Assembly: GCA_036583965.1 (NCBI GenBank)
Contig: JAZBQD010000015.1
Coordinates: 72,580,330-72,644,329 of the forward strand
Length of the DNA stretch: 64,000 bases
Reading direction: 5' to 3'
Origin: Prunella strophiata
Lineage: Eukaryota > Chordata > Aves > Passeriformes > Prunellidae
The stretch's first letter is position 1, and each line of letters begins with the position of its first letter. The notes under the pieces were generated by a model that was not told the DNA's origin, made no database searches, and worked only from the letters and a program-made list of their open reading frames with translations. Made by a program: the position numbers and the translations under genes. This document shows positions 1-12,024 of this stretch, piece after piece.

Positions 1-1625
1 TTGGACCTTCAACAATTGAAAAACAAAGCATGGAGAAATGAGATAGAAAGGGAAAAAAAAACTCTTGCCTTTCTGGGGACTTCATTTGGCCCAAGAGAAA
101 ACCTAAGAATTCTTTTATGGCAATACATGCATACAGATTTAGCAAACTATGAGTTAAAATAATAACAGATATCATAGTTAAAAATGAAGAGATGCATTTT
201 TTCAATCCATAGTTCTAACTTATTGGCATAAAAGCAAATTAATACTGAAAAAGTTAATAGTGGTGTCAATTATGAAAAATTGAAAAACAATATTTGTAAT
301 TAAAAAAAACTAACTGGATCACTGGAGAGCAAAAAAACCCAACTTTAATTGTGAATATTATTTACAAATCACATCTGATGTACACAAACAATAGATCATT
401 TGACCAATGCATCCTATATATATATTAATCAGTACAAATGAATGTGCTACAAATGAAAGTGCACAATTTAATTACATCTATGTAATTAAATTTCTAATTT
501 CAATTAGAAAATAATCAGTGTGCATATATAATATAGTATACTATTGTACATTTGGTCCAGTTAAATGATATCTAGCTTGTAGATCTTCATTCAGTGTACT
601 GCAGTATGCAAACTCATCTAGACACAAAATCGACTTCAAACCCCCTCTGTTTTCTCTACTCTGAAAGAAAAAATGGAGAAAGAACTCCAGCAAAATAAAA
701 TGGGGGTGAATTTTATAGCTAGCACCTTTCTGAAAAGATAGTATACATCCATGCATAATATGGACCACTTATAGCATCAGAGAACATTTTATCTTCTGAG
801 AGCAGAGTAGCTGCTCTGCTACTTTTAAATTTAAGAACACCCTTGAGCAGATTGTTCTTAAAAAGTAAACAATCCTCTGTGCTGAGAAAAGTAGCAGCGC
901 TTCGTATAGATCTTTAAGAATATCATAGAGCAGAATGAAAGTCTAAACAGCAGTCTTGTTTTCTGGGAGGACACCAAACTGAAAGAAAGGGGAGATACCA
1001 GTGTGATTAAAGACAAAAAAAAAAAAAAAAAGATGGCCATTTAACCTCTTGCATGGAGCAAATCTCTTTGGAATCAGAAACCCAAGCTCTAAAGCAGTAC
1101 TTTAGTGGCAGTAGATGCTATTTCATTCCAATTGACAACCTCTTCTCCTTCTCCCAGAGAATGCCACATAGTGATTTGTCTGTTGATTATAGAAGAGCCT
1201 GATCTCTTAGGGAGTCTGGATCCATCCTAAAAAGATCTGGAGAAAAGCCAACAATCCCATTTTGCATAGATACTGTGGACAGAGAAGAGCAAGAGAAATA
1301 ATCTGAAAGCAAATTCAGATAATTCAGAAGAAAGATGACAGTAAGTACAGCTATATCATGTGAAAAGTTCCTAAGAAGTTGAAGAATCTTAGTGTCAGGC
1401 TCAGAAAGTGCAAGGAGTAAGAACCTGGATTCATCAGAAACCACATTGAATTCACCCAACCACAGTGAATTAAAGAGCATCTATTAGGAAGGAATGGATT
1501 TTAACTCAATGGTAGAACTAAGTTTCTCATGCTTGAAATAAATAGCAATAGTTAAGTTATAGAAGAAGACATGCACATTCAAGCAGAGGAATTAGGAATG
1601 GTTGGGTGCTCTTCATAATGGATGC
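1..1625. other. Unannotated AT-rich DNA
   Basis: I see no gene or recognisable repeat here. Open frames are all below 100 codons and show no family signature. The only local feature is a 17-base A run at 1015-1031. The last five bases (GATGC, 1621-1625) are the left copy of the target duplication of the LTR that follows. Confidence 0.6.
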
Positions 1626-2045
1626 TGTCATGGTTTAGGAATGGTAGTCCACAATGAAGTGAAACACTCCAAATCTCTTGCCACTCAAACTTTTCCCGAC
1701 CCCTTCTTGCTGCAGGCTGAAGAGGAGAATTGGAGGAACAAAAGGTGAAGATCATGGGTTGAGATAAGAACAATCTACTAGAAACAAGAATGAAATTAGA
1801 AATGAACAGTAACAGCTACAATGTTAATAAAAGTGTGTACAAGAGGTGAATGATTCACATGTGAGTGCTCGCCACATGGAAATCATGAATACCTGACTGG
1901 TATTTATGCTACCCAGCCACAGGGACCCTTTTCCCCAACCCCTGCACATGATGGGATGTGGCACAGAATAACTTCAGGGTCCTCAGGGTCCATATCCCTC
2001 CTGGTTACTGCAAATATAAACCCTGTCCTGGCTGGAACCAGGACA
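1626..2045 (-). mobile_element. Solo LTR of an avian endogenous retrovirus (ERVL-like), antisense
   Basis: Seen: the element runs TG to CA on the plus strand and is flanked by a perfect 5-bp direct repeat, GATGC (1621-1625 and 2046-2050), so both ends are well fixed. Read on the minus strand it starts TGTCCTGGTT, has a TATA-like stretch (complement of 1901-1908), and ends in a stretch complementary to TGTCATGGTTTAGG, the U5 end of a common bird LTR type. No internal gag, pol or env sequence adjoins it, so it is a solo LTR left by recombination between two LTRs. Known: a 5-bp duplication is usual for ERVL-class elements; the subfamily name would need a repeat-library search. The canonical polyadenylation signal is not intact. 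The U3 end is itself palindromic (see the hairpin entry). Confidence 0.85.
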
Positions 2046-2046
2046 G
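2023..2046. repeat. Perfect 9-bp inverted repeat at the U3 end of the LTR
   Basis: CTGTCCTGG (2023-2031) and CCAGGACAG (2038-2046) pair perfectly around a 6-base loop. The right arm is the LTR terminus plus the first base of the flanking duplication, so the hairpin lies across the integration end. Confidence 0.8.
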
Positions 2047-5000
2047 ATGCAAAGACGAGAACAAAAGCAGCAGTATTTATGCTTCTGCATCAAAGTTGGA
2101 AGCTTAAGAAATTGTGTGGATGATCCTAGTCTAGCACCAAATGAAAACATATAATAGAATGATGAATATTTATCTAATCAGTGGGAGACTATAACTGGGT
2201 TACACAATGTACAGGACTAATGCTGAAATATGTATGAAACATTGTTTGTCCCAGAAGGTAACGGAATCCAAATAGATTGAAATTTCCAGCCACAGATACG
2301 GAAGAGTATATCTTTTTGATGTATTTTTCTGATGCCACATGATGGTGACACTGGCTGTAATCTGCTTATAGAGATTAGAGTCAGGAAATACAGCTAGCAT
2401 GGTAATCTTGACTCCATTAAAACTAGAAAAATGTCATATAAGGCTCTAATGCAGAGACCACAATTTTATACACTGCTCAATGACTAGCAACTGGCTGGAA
2501 GCTTCACAAGGAAACTGGGGATGAAAGCATGCTACTCCAGGGGTGCAAGCTGGTTTCTGGGTTGACCCACTAATAGCAGTTCACCCCATAATCCTTGGAC
2601 AAGTACTGTTCTGGTGCTGATCATGTAGCATCACTTCGAGGTTGCTCTCAAACCTACTGGGCTGCATACCCCCCCTAACCAGTCATTATGTACCTTAGTA
2701 TATTGCTGTTGTCTTGCTCTGTTTACAGACAGTACTTGTCAACTAGTCAAGGTATTTCTCTTGTCAGATTGTGAGCATACTTTATAGTAGTATATCTTAT
2801 ACACTTTGTTTAGGTAACTGAATCTGCTTTTGGAAACTCACATTTATGGAAATAAAATTGTAGTTTACAATCATGGTAATATCTCTGATCACAGGAATCC
2901 ATACTAGGAAATGTTTTCATAACTAATGGATATTAGTTCAAACTCAGGAACGTAACTTCCACCTTAGTTGATCTAGCTATATAGTCACCAAATACTGTTT
3001 CACACAGTGTATCAGAACAGAGGCCTGAGCTACCTAAAGACAAATACAGCTTTAATCATTTAAAATTCTCCATTGAGTAAGGAAATTAATTCAAATATTT
3101 TTGAAAAATGCCACTAACTTTAATCAATTTAAAATTCTGTTCCACAAAGGTGTAATTGTCCCTTGATTCCATGTAAAAATTGTGTACATCAGCAACTGAA
3201 AGAAATTAACTGAAAAATTACAGATGTGTTGGCAAACTGGAGTGCAATGATTAACCAATGAGAATATATGCTTAGTGTAGATATAATTACTTGAAAAAGT
3301 AATTATAATCTCCTGTAAAATTTTTACCATTTCTTTTTAACACAATATTTACTCCTTTCCACATCCCACAATGCATATCCCAAAACATCAAAGCATTTTT
3401 CCTTTGTTTCAGAAAATGAGCAAACCATGCCCTAACTGTTAAGATTATAATGGTTTACAGAAATTTACAGAAATCTCTTAAAAGTATGCTTTCATAGGAT
3501 CCATTTGGACTCCTTTCATTTTTAAAGGGAAGGTTTATATGTGCCTGCTACAAGTAGTTTCTATTTCCACATTCTACAGTTTTGAAGGTTGTGAAAAGTA
3601 CATTTAGATTACTTGTGCTCTTATAATTCTATGTGAACAACATGGTTTAAACCATTTTCTTGTCAAGACCACGTTGTAATTTGCTCTGTTTCGATGGCTG
3701 AAGAAAAGCATGCTTGAAAATTTCTGAGTTTTTTTGCAAAGTTGCACTAATCTGACACAATGCTGAACTTCATAAGGTTTGAGAAAGATTTGCTTTCTGC
3801 TAATAAAAATATTTTTCCCAAAATGGACTAGACAAGTTTTTTCTAAATAAACAACTTATTAAGAGAAAAAATTCTTTAGAAGACTGAGTATCTCATTTAG
3901 GTTAAAATAATTAATTTCTACTCATGGTTATGTAGCATTTACCTAGGTATCTAGTCCTTGTAAAAGAGGAAGACAGATTTTACAGACCTACACATTTGAT
4001 TTAACATGTGATTCACTTTGAAGTAAATATTCTCATATAAGTATGATTCAATTTAAACTAAGTACCTGGTATTAAAAATTCTAAATCAGTTATCAGTTTA
4101 ATAAGTTGATGGCTTAATATTAGAAAAAAAGGTGCAACATTTTGTTTTCTAGACTTAGCACCAAAGCCGTTACATGTTGGAGTCTATCCTACGAATGTTT
4201 TTGTGTAAAAGGCAGTGGCTTCTGCTTCATGTGCTACAAATAAACTAGAGCAAACTCTGCAGCTGCTTTGTTGTTGTTGTTTTGTTTTTGTTTTTTTTTT
4301 TCTTTAGGCCAGGTATTACTGTTATGGTTGTTCAACCTGATGCATCTTTTTAATTTGAATTTCAAACATCAGTCCACAAGGATGTAAAAGGAATCATTTG
4401 TTTTCTTTGTTTTCTACTGTAAGTATTTTGAGGCACCCCTGGTCTTGATCAAAACTGATGTCTCAACTGGAAAATCTACTCTTCATTTCCTAAATGAGGT
4501 TCCATACATCAAAGAAAAATGAAATGCTAGTTGTGAGTGTGATGTATGCATGTTTTACAGTTTATGAGTATTTGAAGTTTTGGATTCTTTTTGTCAGATT
4601 CCAATGCTGCTTAACAATGGTCTCAAACTGAATTCTGCTATTAAGAAAAGGGAATTTCCAGTTTTACCATAACCAGACTAAACATACATATTTTTATAAG
4701 TGTGTGTTTGTGCACACTTCATTCATGACTGAATGTATAGATACCTTTTTATATTCAGCTCTTAGTCTTAATTCTCTATAACAGTATAATTCATCGTATG
4801 CATACAGAAACATAATTGTCCCATGGGGATTCAATGACACAAGAGCCAAATACCAGAGTGTGAATAGTATTGTTTTACACCAGTTTGTAATTTGAAGTCA
4901 CAGTGCAATTTAACAAGTGGAGAAGTGATTAGTAGAGCATAAATTAGGTACTTGTAAAATGAATGGTACAGTGAGGAGAAAGTGTTTTCTATTAATTTTA

Positions 5001-5404
5001 AAGCTGTCTGCTGCTAGCATCAATATAAAAAACATATTTTAGTAAAAGTTTAAGTCTGGGTAGGATGTTAATAAGGTAAGTCATCCATGGGACTTTAAAA
5101 ATTCTTCATTAAAATGAATAGCTCTCCTACTTTCACTCTATTCATTTCGCATCCAATATCCCCATTTAATTTGTGGAAGTCACAATTTCAAGTATGCCAC
5201 TTGAGAACTGAGCTTTAATGACTAGCATTATTTAGATGCATAAAATGAGAAGAAAAATGTGAAAAGTCACTCTGACAAGTGCCATTTTCAGAGCATTTAA
5301 GAAAAAGCCTGTAGCACAAAAAAGGCCAAGCATGAAGTTTGCCAATTGTTTTGGTTGCAATTTTCTCAGTTAGAAAGTACAAGCACACAGTGATGAAAAC
5401 TCAG

Positions 5405-5427
5405 TCACACACACACGCACACACATG
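5405..5427. repeat. (CA)n microsatellite, short and interrupted
   Basis: About eleven CA dinucleotides with one G interruption (ACACACGCACACAC). It lies in otherwise unannotated DNA. Confidence 0.8.
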
Positions 5428-5573
5428 TGCACCCTCCTCTCCTCAGCTTTCAAGAGAGTGTTGAGCAACTAGAGAGGTCAGTTATTTTTCATCATTATAT
5501 TTTTAATTGCTGTTTTATGAATTTTTTTGCAAAAGCCTAAATGCAAATTTCTTGAAACTACTAGCCCTTGAGG

Positions 5574-5589
5574 CTTCAGTATACTGAAG
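5574..5589. repeat. Perfect 16-bp palindrome
   Basis: CTTCAGTATACTGAAG is identical to its own reverse complement. No flanking target duplication or transposon ends are visible, so its role, if any, is unknown. Confidence 0.7.
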
Positions 5590-6265
5590 ACACAGACAGA
5601 GCAACCTTATTAAAAAACAAACAAAAATTACTATAAATCTAAATACCTGAATAGTAGTTATTATGCTTAGAAATAATTCATGTTTCATTCCTACAAAGTC
5701 TTACTTTTATTTAATCTTAGAGGGTACCCAAACCAAAATTATATGATGAGCTGGGATGCACTTAACAGACATTGATCTGATTTGTTCTGAAAAACCCTTC
5801 AGAGACACCTCATTGTAATATTTTCCTTTCCCCAAGTTTTCTATAGTGTCTTAGTGTATGTGCATACACAGGAATATGCAGAAATTGAAGCATACTACTA
5901 CCATTTTCTATTCTTATTCAAGAATATTTTATGGTCTTTAGAATTTTTTTCCCTGAATGTTTTTATTGTTCCTAGTCCATTTGTTAAACGGATTTTACAA
6001 GCTGCTTTCATCTACTTTCAAAAAGAACAAAAGGATTTTAGCCATACACGGCATCAGGTGAACACTTAAGAAATGAAAAGGCAAATAATATTAAATCTCT
6101 GGCATACCCTACTAATCTTGCAACTCTACACATTCCCCCCCCCAACATAATATTTTATCATTCACAATCCTCCAGCCCTCTTTTATAAATATCTGCTCTC
6201 TTTTCAAAGTAATCCACCTACATTTTTTGCCTAAAGTTACAGAAGTATTAGCTTAAAACAAATTT

Positions 6266-6600
6266 TGGAGCTCATGAAGTCCATTCACCAATTTAAACAA
6301 GCATTACACCAACACTGCATCAAGTCAGATATGGCTTTACTTAACTGAGTCCTAGAAATCACCCTGGACAGAGAATCTGCAGCCTCTCTGGATAGCCTCT
6401 CTTGGTACTGTATTATTCTTTTGGATGGAAAGAGATTTCCTGCTGGCTAAACTGAAGATCTCTTTAAACTTTCATTTTTTTTCACAATATTTTCTTGTGC
6501 CAGTACTTCCTCCTTAGACTCTAATTTCTTTCATTTTTAACAAGATCATCTTCCCATCTCAGAGCTGTCTCTGTTGTGCCTCAGTAGTTTTAATTTATGG
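6266..6600 (-). mobile_element. Old CR1 LINE 3'-region fragment, antisense
   Basis: The stretch from about 6350 to 6470 resembles the antisense 3' part of CR1: a phrase like 'GCAGCCTCTCTGGATAGCCT' (6380-6399), then a stretch matching the usual 'failed to...TTTCCTgctggcTAAACTGAAGATC' segment, all degraded. The upstream part (6270-6350) fits the region nearer the CR1 3' end, but the terminal ATTCTATG units are not readable. No open frame survives. The copy is more diverged than others in the window, so it is probably among the oldest. Its boundaries are approximate. Confidence 0.5.
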
Positions 6601-7556
6601 CTGTGGATGCAAAAGTTTTCCCATTCCTTTTCTGGCATATTTCAGTGATTATTTAATGATCTGTCCCAAAAGACAGAAACACAAATTCCTTTCCTAATTC
6701 TGAAGATAAAAGTAAGTTCCATGAAGCTTCTTCAGCAATGCTGATCTATGAGGGCTTCTCTAAATACACCCAAAGAAAATACTTGTTTAGCAGTTAAGGG
6801 ACTTGCACTGTTCTAGAAATCTCTTTTACCACAGTCTATTGGTGTCAAAGACATCCCCCATGATAGTATGCCAAGGCATGAGTAATTCACAAGAACTTGT
6901 GACCTTCTAAAGGCCAGTTCTTCATACCTACAAGTACAAGGTATATTTTTGCTAGTGTTTTTATCCAGATTAGATGTTTATGAATAAACGCTTTAAATCT
7001 TGAGAGACCTTACTACATTTATTTCTAGCAGAGACCAAGAAAGAAGGTTTCAGTGGTGCTAGATTTCCTCTGTTTCATGACTCAGGAATGTTATCTATTA
7101 CATCTTCTCCCAAACCTTCTTGGTCCTGCTGTCTGTACTACTTATAGTTTTAGGATTCATTTTATATTACATGATCAAGGATTGATCTCCACATTAAAAA
7201 CCTCATTTCACTACTCAAATGAACAGAGTTTTAATTTTTTTATCTCAGAACTGTCGTTCCTCTTTTCAGAGATTTTGCAATAAAGAGAATCACATTTGAA
7301 CCTTTGATTATTGAGGAGGATTAGCTCTAGGACTATGGTACTTCCTTTTAATGAAGATATTCTTGCATTAAACTCAGAAGGACAGCTATTTCCATTCCCC
7401 AGCTTCTCTGTTCCCTACCTTTCACTGCAAAATTTCCTGATTCATTAAAAAAAACACACACCCGGTATTTCACATACCTGATAGTCCACATATCAGTTGT
7501 CCACATGGCAACCTTAACCACAGTATTAGTGAATCACTGTTCAGAAATAATCTACA

Positions 7557-7558
<2 letters not shown>

Positions 7559-7598
<40 letters not shown>
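7559..7598. repeat. Uninterrupted A40 tract abutting a CR1 copy
   Basis: Forty consecutive A residues, directly preceded by AAT and directly followed by the 5'-truncated start of a plus-strand CR1. CR1 elements do not normally carry poly(A), so the tract is either an independent homopolymer expansion or the tail of another insertion. Its true length may differ between reads. Confidence 0.9.
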
Positions 7599-7599
<1 letters not shown>

Positions 7600-7993
7600 C
7601 CTGAGTTGGTGATAGCTAGAAGGTGGGTAAGCCACTGGTGGCTGTACCCTCAGCAAATTTGTAGATGACACTAAGCTGAGTGGTGTGGTTGATCCATCTG
7701 AAGGATCAGAGGGAGCTGGACAAGCTCTAGACACTTCTAGAGGTGGCCCATGGGAATCTCATGAGGTCTAACAAGACAAAGCTGCACCTAGGTTGGGGTA
7801 ACCCCTGATATCAGCACGGGCTGGGGGATGAACAGATTGAGAGCAGCCCTGCTGAGAAAGACTTGGGGGTGCTGGGGAATAAGAGGCTGGACATGACCCA
7901 GCCATGGGCACTCACAGCCCAGAAACCAAATGCATCATGGGCTGCATCCAAAACAGCGTGGGCAGCAGGGGAGGGAGGGAGGGGATTCTGCCC

Positions 7994-8020
7994 CTCTGCT
8001 CTGCTCTGCTCTGCTCTGCT
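7994..8020 (+). repeat. (CTCTG)n pentanucleotide expansion inside CR1
   Basis: Five consecutive CTCTG units occur where intact CR1 copies normally have a single 'CTCTACTCTGCTCTGG'-type stretch. This is a local slippage expansion after insertion or in this copy's lineage. Confidence 0.75.
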
Positions 8021-8031
8021 GAGACCCCACC

Positions 8032-8117
8032 TACAGTGCTTCATCCAGCTCTGGGGTCACCACAGGAAGGACATACAGTGCTTCATCCAGCTCTGGGGTC
8101 ACCACAGGAAGGACACA
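8032..8117 (+). repeat. 43-bp tandem duplication inside CR1
   Basis: The segment starting TACAGTGCTTCATCCAGCTC and ending CACAGGAAGGACA is present twice back to back with no difference that I can see. Consensus CR1 has it once. It covers the 'TGCGTCCAGCTCTGGGG' region of ORF2. The identity of the copies implies a fairly recent event. Confidence 0.85.
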
Positions 8118-8560
8118 ACTTATTGAAGTCCAGAGAGAGCCAACAAATTGATCAGAGAGATGGAGCATCTCTCCTATGAGAAAAATCAGAGAACTGTGAT
8201 TGTTCAGTCTGGAAAAGAAAAGGCTGTGACCTTTGGGGGTTATGTAATTTGCGGCCTCCCAGTACCTGAAGGGAAACATGCAGAAGGACTTGTTGCAAGG
8301 GCAAGCAGTGACAGGACAAGGAGGAAACACGTGTAAAGATTTTCTTCCTAATATCTAATCTAAACCTACTTTCTTTATGTTTTTTTTTTACTGAGAGGGT
8401 GGTGAGGCTACCCCATTCCTGGAAGTGTTCAAGGCCAGGTTGGATGAAACTCTAAGAAAACAGGTCTAGTGAAAGGTGTTCCTGCCCAAGGAAGGTGTTT
8501 GGAACAATATGATCTTTAAAGGTTCCTTCCAACCCAATCTAGTCTGTGATCCTGGTGAGG

Positions 8561-9649
8561 TAGTGGTATTTGACATTAGACTTGGTACCTTGTAACTGAT
8601 ACTAAACCTATAAAACAAGTTATGTGTGACTATGTTACTTTTAATAAATTCATACTTTAAAATAAAGCTCAATTTCACAAACACTGCTAAATGAAAATAC
8701 TATGTGGTTGAACATGATGAATAAAAACTCTAACCATAAAACTTCTTAAATGAAAGTATGAAGGAACTTTATTTAAAAAACGTTGGTATTCATAAAATGT
8801 ACATATTGAACATCACCATAACCTCTGAATCTGGAATGTGAACAACTGAGACAAATGTGGGGTCATACTCCTCCAAGCGTAATGTTCACAGTATGAATAC
8901 AAACAATCCATAGAAATAGAGAAAATTTAGAGATTGAACAAAAGAAATATTTGGGGTCCTATGCTTCTGCAGCTCAATAGGTTTTTTTAATTTTCTATGG
9001 AAATTTTCTCATGCAAATAGGCAAAACATGTTCCCTTAATTTGATTATTGGTTTAGTTTGCAGGCTCTGAAAATCTGAAACAGTACCTGATAAGGAAACA
9101 GACTCTTTTCCTTCTTTTGGAGACTGCCTCTATCAATGAAGATTTTAGCTTTCTCTTCTTTTAGCAGTTATCCTGAAAGCTGAAATTCTTTCAAAGAGCA
9201 AATTACTAAAAATATGTATTTTCTTAATGTTAGCATAAAAAGGTTAAAATTTTTGGTTGACAAGAAATTGCTGCCAATGAAAATATAAAACTAAACTGGG
9301 TTTCTAGCAGTTTTTCTAGAATCAATTTGAATTCTCACTTGCAACAATAAATGTGGTTTATTTTCCAAAAGATTTTTTTTTATAAAAGTGAGTAACCATG
9401 AAAGCAGTTAGGGTTCAAAAAAATATAAAATTTTTATGTCATCATCAACATTGCACTTAATTTGTCCAATAAAAGTGTACTTGACACAAAGTTTCTAGAA
9501 GTATATAGTGAATAAGCTGATAAGTTTTTTTTAGACTCTTGACTTATTTAGTGTTTAGTAGTTGAAAGGAGAAGATTTCACAAGCTCATTGGTCCATTCC
9601 AGATTCACCAATCCTGATTCTGTAAAATTCAATTAAAGTCAGACTGCTG
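8561..9649. other. Unannotated AT-rich DNA
   Basis: Nothing recognisable between two plus-strand CR1 copies. Only short open frames without family signature. Confidence 0.6.
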
Positions 9650-9822
9650 AGAGAAGCTACGGATATCCCATTCCTGGAAGGGTTCAAGACCAGGTTGGAT
9701 AGAGCTTTAAGCAACCTGGTCTAGTGGAAAACATCCCTGCTAGCAAAAGTGGGGGTTGGAACTAGATGATGCTTAAGGTACCTTCCAACCCAAGCTATCC
9801 AATGATTCTATGATTCTATGAG
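9650..9822 (+). mobile_element. CR1 LINE 3' end, plus strand
   Basis: A 5'-truncated CR1 of about 170 bp. It begins in the 'CCCATTCCTGGAAGGGTTCAAG' region and runs through 'ACCAGGTTGGAT', 'CTGGTCTAGTGG' and 'ACCTTCCAACCC' to a well-preserved terminus, ATGATTCTATGATTCTATGA (9801-9821 region). The intact terminal units suggest that this copy is younger than the 6266 fragment. It contains no protein-coding part. Confidence 0.93.
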
Positions 9823-12024
9823 ATTTTGAGGGTTTTAAAAGTCCTAGTAATTTTGTATTGTCCACCAAGTGCCACAAAATATGTGTTCTGTCCTTTTTGG
9901 TGGGTCTTGAGAACACTGAATGTGCATGCTTTTCTCTTAAAATAAAAGCAAGTTTTATTTATTATTAAAAAAAAAAAAAAAAAAGTTGCAAAGTACTTCA
10001 ATACCATGTTATCCAACAGATTTATTACAATATTAAAAATAAAATTTTAATTATCAAACTGTGAGGAAGAAAGTAGCACAGAAAATCACAGGTAAGGAAA
10101 AAGGAAATACATTCTCAGGAGTACAACCATGTGACCTTGCTGTTACGAGGCAGGGCTAATGTGTGCTTTAAATTAGATATCTATGTATGTCAAGTTTGTG
10201 CAGTTAGAAGAAGGATTTAGTGGGTGTTGAAGATTTGCTTTGGTTAGAGGCTTTAATAACTTTTTCTTGTATATTTAAATATTCAGGAGAATTGGTTTTT
10301 GACTGCTTGTGGCTGAGTGGGCAGAACATAGACCTACGGCATCTAGAATATTAAAAATTAGGAATTCTGGCATCACCTCATCCAATAAGAATATTTACTT
10401 AGTTTTCACCTTGTGTCAAAGCAGAAGAATCCCCAAGACAAATGACTCAGTTCATCTAGCTGGCTAGACTGACTTGACAGAATCCTTGTGAAAGTGCTTC
10501 AGTTAAGTGCCTTTGGGTTGACAGCAGGACAGAAATCACAGTTTCTGAGGCAGATGAGGAAGACAGAGATCAGACAAATGATTCTGCTTTATTGTTCATA
10601 GCCCATGATTGTTCTAAACAAATATAGTTCATCTTATTCTATTATCTAACTGCAACTGTGGGAATATAGGGCTTTCTGCCCAAAGGGATGTCCCAATATT
10701 TTCTTAGGATACTTTTTGTTTCACTCTAGAAAGTGTATTTCCTTGCAAAATGAAGGTAGGAACAAAAAGGTGCTTCACATTCTCATTAATATCTTTAAAG
10801 CTTCCTTTATCAAAAAAGAATACAATCTAGTCTGAAAAGTGTTGAGCTAGCAAATTAAATTCTCTGACTTTCAAGAAAAAAACACTCTATAAAGATATTA
10901 GATACTAGACTAAAACTCTACCAAGAATTTTAATATAAACTTAGCTGAGGAGAGTTTGCACATAGATTGTCCCTGCCTTGTACAGAGCAGATGAAGAAGC
11001 AAGTTGTAAACCTTGAGAATTATATTCATCACTGTACCTGAGGACTTGACCCTGTTGCTAAGGAACACTGAAGAATTTCTAATATCTTACAAATCCACAA
11101 TGTTGTAGGGGTGGGAAAAGCAGTCAAGAAAGAATCTGGTTGATGTGTAGACCCAACCACACATTAGCCACATTTGTTGGCATAAATGTTTATTATATAT
11201 ATATGTGGGTACCTTTGAAGCACACCAAAACCATCTTTGTCACATGAAGATCAACAATAAACAAAATCTGTAAATAAATAAACTGTAAAGGGATTTTTAA
11301 CATGGAGTAAATGAAGCAAAAACATGAGAATGAAGTCTAAAAGACCTTTTGTAACTTGGGACAGAAATTTAGTTAGGAAAGTCAGCCATATCAGCTGGAT
11401 ACCTTAGGCTAACTAGAGTAATGCCTCTTCATTTGAAATAGGTAAAATGAGCACTTAGAAATCTTTCAAGCGGATGAATTTCCAAGTTAAGTGAATTAAG
11501 TATCAGATGTAGTATTGGTGGGGTAGGACAAATGCTACAGACCTGTAAATTATGTAGGCTGCTTATGTTCCTTTGAGGTAAATATCTAAATATCCCTTAA
11601 GACCAAGGTTACTACCTGAAGGAGTTTGGGAAACTTGAAATTTTCATGAATCAAAAGTTTGCAGAGATCACTGTGAAATCATCCCTTTAAGATTCCACTT
11701 TAATCTTAAAAGACATTATCTTCTTCAAGGGAAAATCCAGACGTAGAGGAGAAAAAAAAAGCAATTTTGAGATATTACTGTCTCCTTGACCATATAGGGG
11801 ACAATGACAACAATATGCAAAAGAGGTCAGGGATTCTTTGAGATTAGAGGCATACAAGAGAAATGGCAGACGGGACTTATTTAAATCAGGGAAAGATCAC
11901 AGAAGTTCTCATAAGAGGCAGGGTAATTTTTTATTTGGTCCTCACCAGCACAAAGGATGTGATTCTAAATGCTGATGCTTGAGGCCAATTCAATTACAGT
12001 GACTGATTTTTGTAATTCAGTATT
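9823..12024. other. Unannotated AT-rich DNA
   Basis: Contains an A18 run (9967-9984) and a short TA-rich microsatellite (about 11191-11205). No gene or known transposable element recognised. Confidence 0.55.

Larger units (their letters stand above)
2051..6265. other. Unannotated AT-rich DNA
   Basis: No gene, LINE or LTR is recognisable. Minor features: a C7 run near 2670, a T/G-rich stretch at about 4268-4303, a short CA microsatellite (entered separately) and a perfect 16-bp palindrome at 5574-5589. Old, decayed repeats could be hidden here; a library search would be needed to see them. Confidence 0.55.
7599..8560 (+). mobile_element. CR1 LINE, 5'-truncated, end of reverse transcriptase plus 3' UTR
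   Basis: The order of recognisable segments matches the 3' part of CR1 ORF2 and its 3' UTR: a stretch coding K-F-V-D-D-T-K-L (around 7655-7678), a variant of the F/YADD catalytic box of reverse transcriptase, then the 'GGGGGATGAACAGATTGAGAG' region, the 'CTCTGGGGTC' segment, and finally 'GGTTCCTTCCAACCCAATCTAG' near 8520-8542. Full CR1s are about 4.5 kb; this one keeps under 1 kb, as expected for an incomplete reverse-transcription product. Frameshifts and stops break the reading frame. The terminal ATTCTATG units are degraded to TGTGATCCTG. Two local expansions lie inside it (see the next entries). The minus-strand open frame at 8031-8330 is a shadow of this element. Confidence 0.92.

Noticed and set aside
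8031..8330. Minus-strand 99-codon frame with repeated peptide LPVVTPELDEAL
   Set aside because: The peptide repeat only mirrors the 43-bp tandem duplication inside a plus-strand CR1.
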